Source: Syntrophales bacterium
GTDB taxonomy: Bacteria; Desulfobacterota; Syntrophia; Syntrophales; UBA5619
Length of the DNA stretch: 58,920 nucleotides
Direction of reading: 5' to 3'
Assembly: GCA_023229765.1 (NCBI GenBank)
Contig: JALNYO010000021.1
Span: 1-58,920, forward strand
The notes beneath the pieces are model-generated. The model saw only the letters and a program-made list of their open reading frames with translations, made no database searches and had not been told where the DNA came from. The translations under genes were made by a program, and so were the position numbers. Position 1 is the first letter of the stretch. The number at the start of each line of letters is the position of its first letter. Below are positions 49,718-57,500 of the stretch, piece by piece.

Positions 49718-50998
49718 ATGAGACGCAGGGTTGTTGTTACGGGGATGGGGGTGGTGGCGCCGAACGGTTACGGTCTCGACGCATTTGCCGACGCCCTTCG
49801 GGAGGGTCGGTCGGGGATCCGTTTTGTCCCCAGGATGGCGGAGTTGAACTTCGGCTGCCAGGTTGGAGGAGGAGCGCCGGAAGGCTTTGACAAGATCAGA
49901 GACAGTTATTTTGACAGCGAAGAGTTGATGTCGATTAACGACAATATCGGGTTTGCCTCCGTCGCGGCGATCGATGCCTGGAAGGACGCCGGTTTCAGCG
50001 TCCCTGCGGCTGATGAAGACCGGGTGAATTGGGATGCCGGCGTCATTGCCGGATCCGGCATCGGCGGCATGGACACGATTGCCGGCACTTTGGTGCCGCT
50101 GGTCAACGACGGCAAATGCCGACGCATGGGAAGCCGGGTTGTCGAGCAGGTTATGAACAGTGCCACGAGCGCCCGGATCGCCGGCCTGCTCGCTTTGGGA
50201 AATCAGGTTACCTCGAACTCCTCGGCATGCAGCACCGGCAATGAGGCGATTATCGAGGGGGTTGCCCGGATCAGAAACGGTTTGGCGACGCGCATGCTGG
50301 CCGGAGGTTCGGAGGGGGCTTCACCGTACATCTGGGCAGGGTTCGACGCGATGAAGGTCATCTGCCGCAAGTTTAACGATCGGCCGCAGGAGGCGTCGCG
50401 TCCGATGAGCGCCACCGCCGCCGGTTTTGTGCCGGGAGCGGGAGGGGCATTTTTGCTCTTGGAGGAATTAGAGGCGGCTTTGGCGCGGGGGGCGCGCATT
50501 TATGCCGAGGTTCTGGGCGGAATGGTGAACTGCGGCGGCCATCGGAACGGCGGAACCATAACGGCCCCTAATCCGGAGGGGGTTGTCCGCTGCATAAAGG
50601 GGGCGATTGCCGACGCGGGGATTGCTTCCGAACAGATCGACCTGATCAACGGCCATCTGACGGCAACCTCTGCCGATCCGGGAGAGGTGAAGAACTGGTC
50701 GGTTGCATTGGGGCGCGGCCCGGAGAATTTCCCGATGATCAACTCGACAAAGTCGATGATCGGACATTGCCTCGGGGCAACTGGCGCGATCGAATGCGTC
50801 GGGGTAGTACTGCAGTTGCGGGACGGGTTTATCCATCCTTCCATCAATTGCGAGGATGTTCATCCCCTGATTGCCCCCTGGGAAGGCAGCATCCCGCATG
50901 CGGCCGTTGATTCGCCGGATTTAAAGACTGCCATCAAAGCCGGTTTCGGCTTTGGCGACGTAAACAGTTGTCTGATTTTCAAAAAATGGGAAGAATAG
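49718..50998 (+). CDS. fabF: Beta-ketoacyl-ACP synthase II-like (KAS II)
   Basis: ATG 49718 is chosen over the adjacent TTG 49715; GAGGAG lies 8 nt upstream. The 426-aa protein has VVVTGMGVVAPNG, the nucleophile Cys171 (SSACSTG), His313, Lys345 and His350 (STKSMIGHCLGATGA), and the FGFGDVNSCLIF ending. The first His motif reads INGHLTAT instead of the usual NAHGTST, though the His itself is kept. KAS II enzymes elongate acyl-ACP with malonyl-ACP. With a private ACP 38 bp downstream this is likely a specialised elongating synthase; the substrate is unknown. Confidence 0.9.
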   Translation: MRRRVVVTGMGVVAPNGYGLDAFADALREGRSGIRFVPRMAELNFGCQVGGGAPEGFDKIRDSYFDSEELMSINDNIGFASVAAIDAWKDAGFSVPAADEDRVNWDAGVIAGSGIGGMDTIAGTLVPLVNDGKCRRMGSRVVEQVMNSATSARIAGLLALGNQVTSNSSACSTGNEAIIEGVARIRNGLATRMLAGGSEGASPYIWAGFDAMKVICRKFNDRPQEASRPMSATAAGFVPGAGGAFLLLEELEAALARGARIYAEVLGGMVNCGGHRNGGTITAPNPEGVVRCIKGAIADAGIASEQIDLINGHLTATSADPGEVKNWSVALGRGPENFPMINSTKSMIGHCLGATGAIECVGVVLQLRDGFIHPSINCEDVHPLIAPWEGSIPHAAVDSPDLKTAIKAGFGFGDVNSCLIFKKWEE

Positions 50999-51036
50999 TC
51001 TAATTTAAAATCAATTATTTCAAGGAGGATTTAAAA

Positions 51037-51285
51037 ATGGGAAAAGAGCAGATTACACAGAAGGTTATCGATATCTTGAAGGGATATGTAAAGGATCAGT
51101 CGCTGCTGGAAAAGGCAACGCCGGAAACTCATATCATCAAGGATTTGAAGGTAAATTCGGCGAGATTGGTCGATATCATCATCAAGTGCGAGGATGTTTT
51201 CGGCACCACGATCGAGGATGACGACGCAGACCGGATTACGACTATCGGCGACGCGGTTGAGCTTATTTATCAGAAGGCTGCCTAA
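51037..51285 (+). CDS. Acyl carrier protein
   Basis: AAGGAGGAT precedes the ATG. The 82-residue acidic four-helix protein matches the ACP length and helix layout (ITQKVIDILKGYVK ... ITTIGDAVELIYQKAA). The phosphopantetheine site is Ser41 in KVNSARLVDI; the common D-S-L is N-S-A, a mark of a non-housekeeping ACP. It would carry the chain made by the surrounding enzymes and be activated by the transferase encoded two genes downstream. It is followed after 9 bp by the acyltransferase gene. Confidence 0.9.
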   Translation: MGKEQITQKVIDILKGYVKDQSLLEKATPETHIIKDLKVNSARLVDIIIKCEDVFGTTIEDDDADRITTIGDAVELIYQKAA

Positions 51286-51294
51286 TTTAAGGTC

Positions 51295-52041
51295 ATGATA
51301 ACACCAACGGATCGCCGTAAACTGTCCTTACAGCAATTTCTGGGCGGGATCGCCGCCGTCGTGACGGCGCCGCTTTGTTTTCTCTTCGTGAAGTTGAGAG
51401 GGTACAGTATCCGCGATTTAAAGCAGGTTCGCCAGCAAGTCAAAAGCTTGACTCGCAAACACGAGGGGCCATGGCTTGTCTGCCCCAATCACCTGACGAT
51501 GATTGATTCGCTGGTGCTAACCTATGGCCTTTTATCGCTCCCCGATCATATTTTTCATTTCCGGCAAATTCCTTGGAACTTGCCGGAAATAAAGAACTTT
51601 TACAAGAATACCTTTCTTGTGGTTTTGTGTTACCTGCTGAAATGCATCCCGGTTGACCGGGGCGGGAGCCGGGAGGAGGTGCAGCGACTGCTCGATAAAT
51701 GCCTCCAGGTGTTCAATTGGAAGCAGCGGCTGGTTATCTTCCCGGAGGGGACAAGGTCACGACACGGCAGGGTTGACCGGGAGAATTTTTCCTATGGCGT
51801 TGGCCGGCTTGTTGATGAGCAGAAAGAAACCCGTGTATTGATAGTTTATCTGCGCGGAGACCATCAGGAAAATTACGGATCGATGCCGGTTCAGGGAGAG
51901 CGTTTCACGATGTTGCTGGAGGCCTTCGTCCCGGAGCGCCGTGAAGGGGGAGGGCTGCGCGTGCAGAGGGACTACGCGCGGCAGATAGTCGATCGCCTTG
52001 CTTTGCTGGAGGAGCAGTACTTTGCCTCCCGTCGGCAATGA
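51295..52041 (+). CDS. PlsC-family 1-acylglycerol-phosphate acyltransferase-like protein
   Basis: ATG 51295 lies 9 nt after the ACP stop with a weak AAGG site. The 248-aa protein has a hydrophobic N-terminal membrane segment (FLGGIAAVVTAPLCFLFV) and the catalytic HX4D motif at His66-Asp71 (CPNHLTMID). The phosphate-binding EGTRS is at 151-155 (IFPEGTRSRHGR), with DRGG at about 121. Family members transfer an acyl chain from ACP or CoA to lysophosphatidic acid or other hydroxyl acceptors at the inner membrane. Beside a private ACP, it probably moves the cluster's acyl product onto a lipid; the acceptor is unknown. Confidence 0.88.
   Translation: MITPTDRRKLSLQQFLGGIAAVVTAPLCFLFVKLRGYSIRDLKQVRQQVKSLTRKHEGPWLVCPNHLTMIDSLVLTYGLLSLPDHIFHFRQIPWNLPEIKNFYKNTFLVVLCYLLKCIPVDRGGSREEVQRLLDKCLQVFNWKQRLVIFPEGTRSRHGRVDRENFSYGVGRLVDEQKETRVLIVYLRGDHQENYGSMPVQGERFTMLLEAFVPERREGGGLRVQRDYARQIVDRLALLEEQYFASRRQ
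52008..52014 (+). promoter_or_regulatory. Ribosome binding site that fixes the TTG start at 52022
   Basis: GGAGGAG lies 7 nt before TTG 52022, inside the end of the acyltransferase gene. The alternative TTG at 51998 lies before this site and would make it useless. The chosen start places the conserved GNDIVD motif six residues in, as in related transferases. Confidence 0.7.
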
Positions 52042-52651
52042 CATCGTCGATCTGGCCGAGCCGGAAAATATCGGCAAAAGCAGCGACAAGCGTTTCTGCC
52101 GCCGTGTTTTCAATCCCCGTGAATTATCGTTAATCGCCAACTCCGACCGCCCGGACAGCATTCTCTGGGCGCTCTGGGCCGCAAAAGAGGCCGCCTACAA
52201 GGCGGTAAGCCGCGGCGATCCGTCGGTTTGTTCAATACCCAAAAGATATCCCGTTAATATCGAGTCAGGGGCTTGTCTTTCAGATGCCTCTTCTCTGCAG
52301 GGCAGCGTGACCACTCCCCTGGGACGGATGCCCGTGCAGATATTTATTGCCGGGGAGATGCTCCATGTGATTGCGGCAGAAACTTCGGAGGCGCTGGCGA
52401 GGGTCGTTTTCCGCGTCGAGCGGATCGATGCAGACAGCGATGATCCGTCCCTGTTTGCAAGAAAAATCCTGCTCGACGAGGTTGCCCGACGTCTTTGCTG
52501 CCGCATTGACGATTTGTCCGTTGCCAGAGAGGAACAAGGGGCAGGCGCCCCTTTCTTGCTTTTTCGCGACAACCGCCTTCCCGCCGAAATAAGTCTGAGC
52601 CACGACGGCCGGTTTGTCGCCTTTGCCCTGGATCCTGTTACCATTGGGTAA
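52022..52651 (+). CDS. 4'-phosphopantetheinyl transferase
   Basis: Start TTG 52022 overlaps the acyltransferase gene by 20 nt. The 209-aa protein has the two family motifs: VGNDIVDL (residues 4-11) and WAAKEAAYKA (52-61). It also has a C-terminal ISLSHDGRFVAFA strand. The acidic residues Asp7/Asp10 and Glu56 bind magnesium, and Lys60 is the usual catalytic lysine. It transfers phosphopantetheine from CoA to the ACP serine. Its length is between AcpS (about 125) and Sfp (about 225). Being last in the operon, it most likely activates the cluster's own atypical ACP. Confidence 0.88.
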   Translation: MPPVGNDIVDLAEPENIGKSSDKRFCRRVFNPRELSLIANSDRPDSILWALWAAKEAAYKAVSRGDPSVCSIPKRYPVNIESGACLSDASSLQGSVTTPLGRMPVQIFIAGEMLHVIAAETSEALARVVFRVERIDADSDDPSLFARKILLDEVARRLCCRIDDLSVAREEQGAGAPFLLFRDNRLPAEISLSHDGRFVAFALDPVTIG

Positions 52652-52892
52652 ATTCCGCTCAGAGCGATGCATGCCGGCCAACGCAAATGCCTCATTACAA
52701 TCAATTATTTATGGACGCATTTTAGACCGCCGATCGTTTTATTTAAGTCAATATAGACACATACCGACCGTTAGCCCAAGCCCAAACTGACAGCAATTCC
52801 AGTTTCCCGGATTTTCCTTATATATTATTCGGATTATTACTTAAATTATTTCGGATTATAATGTATGGTAGGTTATAAGGAGGTAGATATAA
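52652..52892 (+). promoter_or_regulatory. AT-rich promoter region of the ATPase gene with operator-like repeats
   Basis: A -10 TATAAT (52857-52862) and an AAGGAGG site (52877-52883) lead into ATG 52893; the -35 is weak. Two direct repeats, ATTATTCGGATTAT (52824-52837) and ATTATTTCGGATTAT (52845-52859), are about 22 bp apart (two helical turns). The second overlaps the -10, as for a repressor site. The first half of the gap shows nothing recognisable. Confidence 0.5.
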
Positions 52893-54191
52893 ATGTTCTA
52901 CAAACGTCATATAAAAGAACGTATCATTGAACTTTTACAAGATTTTCGCATTGTTTATCTAACCGGCCCTCGACAGGCTGGGAAAAGCACTATTGCCAGA
53001 GAGATTGCCAAAGAGCTGGGGATGGGGTACTATACCATTGACGATGCTGCCTTGCGGGCGTCTGCCCTGAGCGATCCCCAGGGTCTCCTTGCTTCCCTGA
53101 AAAAACCTCTGGTACTGGATGAATTTCAGATGGCGCCCAGCCTGATTGGCGCCATAAAGATAATTTCAGATATCGCTGACAGCCAAAAAGGCATATTTCT
53201 TTTAACCGGTTCTTCCGATATTTTTCGATCCGCCCAAGTACAGGAAACATTGCCGGGTCACCTGGCACGGGTAGAGCTTTACCCGTTATCGCAAGCGGAG
53301 CGATATAATTGCCACAGCAACCGGATTGACCTGATCGTTGGCGCCGCATTTGATGATACGCTGCTGAAACCGCTGAACAGAGTCGCCCTCGGGCAGATGC
53401 TCATGGAAGGAGGTTATCCGGAAGTGATAACCAAATCTCCCCGTTCTCGAAGCGCATGGTTTGCTTCATACATCGAAGGTCGTCTGCTGAAAGATTTTGA
53501 AACCATGCATCGGGTCAAAGGGGACTATCACACTAAACTATCGGCGCTCATCCGCAACCTGGCAGGCATGAACGGAAATCTGGTAAAATATGCAAATATC
53601 GCCAACGATCTGTCGCAGGATGATAAAACTGTAAGACGGTACATGGAGATATTGGAGATGATGTTTATCATTCAGCGCCTCAATCCGTATGTTCGCAACC
53701 GCTCCAAACGCGCTGTTGTTGGAATGCCTAAACTCCATTTTATTGATACGGGTCTGGCCTGCCACCTGCTGGGACTGAAACAGGCCGAATCACTCCATAC
53801 AACTCAATTTTTTGGCGGGCTTGTGGAAAACTTCGTCTTTTGCGAATTACTGAAACATGCAACATGGTCAACTGAAGAGGTACAATTTTACCATTTCCGC
53901 GACAACGCAAAGAATGAAATTGATTTGGTTATAGAACGGAGTGACGGCAAGGTTATCGGCGTTGAGGTAAAGGCTTCCATGACCGTCGGGCCGGAAGATT
54001 TTGCAGGCATCGCCAGTTTTGCCGATTACAGCAAAGACAATTTTCTCCACGGCATACTGTTTTATTCAGGGGACAAAGTGCTGCCGTTTAAAATCAACAA
54101 TCTTATCTGCTTCGCAGTTCCGATTGCCACATTTCTTGCCCGCCAGCCTGAAGCAGCAGATGGCGGTCGTGTCGAAGAAGACGCAATCTAA
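52893..54191 (+). CDS. AAA_14 / DUF4143 ATP-binding protein
   Basis: The 432-aa protein follows a strong AAGGAGG. Walker A is GPRQAGKS (25-32), Walker B LVLDEFQ (73-79), and a sensor-type LTGSSDI follows. The C-terminal half is DUF4143 with a PD-(D/E)XK-like arrangement (ENFVFCELLK, then NEIDLVIE and GVEVKAS). It also has a winged-helix-like middle (YANIANDLSQDDKTVRRYMEIL). This family is widespread and often laterally moved; its cellular role is unsettled. The gene is AT-richer than its neighbours and stands alone between two long gaps, consistent with acquisition. No antitoxin-like partner was seen beside it. Confidence 0.88.
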   Translation: MFYKRHIKERIIELLQDFRIVYLTGPRQAGKSTIAREIAKELGMGYYTIDDAALRASALSDPQGLLASLKKPLVLDEFQMAPSLIGAIKIISDIADSQKGIFLLTGSSDIFRSAQVQETLPGHLARVELYPLSQAERYNCHSNRIDLIVGAAFDDTLLKPLNRVALGQMLMEGGYPEVITKSPRSRSAWFASYIEGRLLKDFETMHRVKGDYHTKLSALIRNLAGMNGNLVKYANIANDLSQDDKTVRRYMEILEMMFIIQRLNPYVRNRSKRAVVGMPKLHFIDTGLACHLLGLKQAESLHTTQFFGGLVENFVFCELLKHATWSTEEVQFYHFRDNAKNEIDLVIERSDGKVIGVEVKASMTVGPEDFAGIASFADYSKDNFLHGILFYSGDKVLPFKINNLICFAVPIATFLARQPEAADGGRVEEDAI

Positions 54192-54547
54192 ACCGCTGAA
54201 AAGATCCCGGCGAGCCAGAAACAGATCCTCTTCGATGACGTCCTTTGTGCAGCGCGGGGCGAAGACTGTAGAAGAAAAGCTTGACTCAACGCGACTGCCC
54301 GACTCCGCCTTGGAAGAGAGGCGCAGGTGGTTCCCGGGAATAAAGAATTGTGAAAAAGGTCACATGTTTTCGATAATTATCTTGACTTTTCGTTAAGTTT
54401 GACAATAGTTGTAAAAAAAAATACTCCAGAGACACTCCATATTCTTTGCAAATAGGGTTTTATATTTGTTGATCGGAGGCGTTCATTTTCTGGTTGAAAT
54501 CGAAAGGGTAAAGTAATGAATTTAAACTGATGGAATTGGGGCAGCTT
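54192..54547. other. 356-bp gap with weak promoter-like sequence
   Basis: No gene is credible; a frame from 54160 to 54396 lacks a ribosome binding site and homology I can recognise. TTGACA (54399-54404) is followed after 17 bp by TACTCC, a poor -10. The region 54400-54530 is AT-rich and probably holds the promoter of the next gene. Confidence 0.4.
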
Positions 54548-57500
54548 ATGAGAACAAAACACAATTTGATTGTTGTCTTGTGCATTCTGGCTTCAATATT
54601 CACTTCCTCCTTTCCTGTTTTTGCTTCAGAGACCTATAAATTCGAGCGTGCCTGGCCGACGATACAGCAGCCGTGGTATTTCAGTCCGCCCTTCCATATC
54701 GCTGTTGACGACAAAGGGTATGTGTACGTCGTCAACAGAAGCGCCGGAAGGATATTCAAATTTAACGCAAATGGTCAAATCATCACCAAGTTCGGCAGCA
54801 GCGGCGCCGGCAATGGACAATTTACCAATCCCTATGCCATTGCCGCCGATGAGGACGGCAATATCTACGTAACCGATTATGGCGCTTGCCGGATCCAGAA
54901 ATTTTCCTCAAGCGGCGAATACCTTGCCTCCTGGGGCAGCTCCGGCACGGCAAGCGGTCAATTCACGCGTCCCACGGGCATCGCCACGGACGGCAGCGGT
55001 TTTGTCTATGTCCTTGATTCGGGCAGCAACCACATCCAGAAGTTTACCACCGGCGGAACCTTCGTTTTGCAATGGGGAGCCCCCGGGGTGGGAAACGGCG
55101 AGTTTAACCTCAACAATGCCGAAAAGAACACCTTCGGTTCCGGCATTGCCGCAGATGCAACCGGCAATGTCTATGTCGCCGATTTCGGCAACCATCGGAT
55201 TCAGGTTTTCAGCGAGGAAGGGGTATATCTACGGCAGTGGGGCGCTGCCGGCGAAGCGGCGGGCCAGTTCGGGAATCCGGACGGCATCGCCTTGGATAGA
55301 GAAGGCAACGTGTATGTTGCCGACAGCAACCTTTTGCCCAGAATCCAGAAGTTCAAAACCGATGGTACATTTGTCGACGTGTGGAGCAGTTCGTTTATTG
55401 TAGAGCCCACGGGGATTGCCGTAGACCCCGGCGGAAAAGTTTATATCACCGATTTCTCACAGATTCTTTCCTTTACCACGGAGGGCGTGCTTCTCACCAC
55501 CTGGAGCAGCGCGGGCACCGGCGACGGCCAGCTCACCCTGCCGGAGGGCATAACCGCGGACACTACGGGGAATATTTTCGTTGCCGATACAGAAAACCAC
55601 CGCATCCAGAAGTTTAGCCCCGAGGGGCAAGCCCTCAGCAAGTGGGGAAGCGCAGGCGACGGCAACGGGCAATTCCACTTTCCAGCAGACGTTGTCCAAG
55701 ATGGCCAGGGCTATCTCTACGCGCTGGACAGCACAAATAACCGCATCCAGAAGTTTGACGCCGACGGGAACTACATTACCGCTTGGGGAAGTTACGGGAC
55801 CGGCAATGGCCAATTTGCCTCGCCCAAGGGGATGGCCATCGATACGGCAGGGAACATTTATGTTGCCGATACGGATAACTACCGGATTCAAAAATTCGCG
55901 CCCCCTTCGGACAATCAGGCCGGCAGCCCGCATCAGTTTTTTGCTTCTTACGGCGGCGCCGGCACACAGGATGGTCAGTTCAACCTTCCGTATGATGTGG
56001 CCATCGACGGCAGCGGGAACATCTATATTGCCGACTCGTTCAACCACCGGATTCAGAAATTCGGTTCCGGTGGGGCATTTGTGAACAAATGGGGCAGTCA
56101 GGGAAGCGCTCCCGGACAGTTTGCCGGACCGCGCGGGATAACCATCGATGGCGACGGCAATCTCCTGATTGCTGACACAGGCAATAACCGCATACAGAAA
56201 TTTGCTGCCGACGGTCAGTTTATTGCCGCTTTCGGCGCATCGGGGACGGGAGCCGGCCAGTTTACCGACCCCTGGGGCATTGCCGTTGCCCTGAACGGCA
56301 AGGTTTATGTCACGGAAAACAAAAACAACCGCGTCCAGGTATTCGCCCCAGTGACGCAGATCGACAACACGAAAGCCATCATCGTTGCCGGGAGCGGCCC
56401 CTTTCCCGGAAACGACCTTTGGGATGCGACCCAGATGGCAGCCAATCTCGCCTATCGCTCCTTGAACAACCAGGGATTTACCAAAGAGACGATCTACTAT
56501 CTCTCCGCCAATATAAGGCTGGACCTGGATGATAACGGTGTGGCGGACGATGTGAACGCCGACGCGACCAGGGCCAACCTCCAGGACGCCATCACCCGGT
56601 GGGCAACCGATGCCGATAACGTCATCGTCTATCTTACCGGGCACGGGGGAGATAAGAGCTTCCGCATCGGAGCAAAGGAGATTGTTTCCGCGACGGAGCT
56701 CGATACATGGCTGAACCAGTTGCAGAATGTCATCCCCGGCAAGGTGATCGTTATTCTCGATACCTGTGAGTCGGGCAGTTTTGTTTCCCCGCTTGCTGTG
56801 CCGCCCGCCGGCAAGGAGCGAATCGTCATCACCAGCACCTCCCCCGGCGAATCAGCCGCCTTCATATCCCAGGGGGCGATCTCTTTTTCCAACTACTTCT
56901 GGGGTTATATCTTCAATGGCTATAACCTTTCCGATGCCTTTACGATGTCCAGGAATGCGATCAACTTCACCGCCTCCCAGCAATTGCCCCTTCTTGAGGC
57001 CAATGGGAACGGCATCGGGAGCGAGGATGGCGATTTTGCACAAATCCAGACGGTTGCCATTGGCGGCGGCATCCGGCTTGCGGGCAATACTCCGACAATC
57101 GGCAGCGTCTCGCCGGACCGGACGATCAGCGCCACAAACATCGCCACTTTCACAGCGGAGAACGTTGTCGATCCGGATGGCATTGCCCGGGTGTGGGCCG
57201 TGGTGCGACCGCCCAACTATACCCAGAACGCCTCACTGGCCGCCGTTGACAATCTGCCTGCCTTTGACCTCCTCCCTGTGGGCAGTAACCGCTATGAGGC
57301 AACCTATAACGGTTTCACCTCCCTGGGCACTTACCACGTCGCCATTTATGCACGGGACCGCCTGGGAAACACTACCATCCCGGTTTTGACCACCCTGTCG
57401 GTGACGAACCCTCTCACCCGGAAGGCAATTATTGTTGCCGGAGGTGGAACCGGCGATCCTTTGTGGTCTGCCTATCAACAAAACGCCCAACTTGCCTATG

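Noticed and set aside
45133..52651. Acyl cluster considered as an aryl polyene cluster
   Set aside because: No ammonia-lyase, aryl-CoA/ACP ligase, transporter or outer-membrane lipid genes; only the shared core enzymes are present.
52893..54191. DUF4143 ATPase considered as part of a toxin-antitoxin or defence pair
   Set aside because: No adjacent small partner gene or other defence gene; both flanks are long non-coding gaps.
54160..54396. Basic frame of about 78 codons overlapping and following the ATPase gene
   Set aside because: No ribosome binding site or family resemblance; it begins inside the ATPase gene in another frame.
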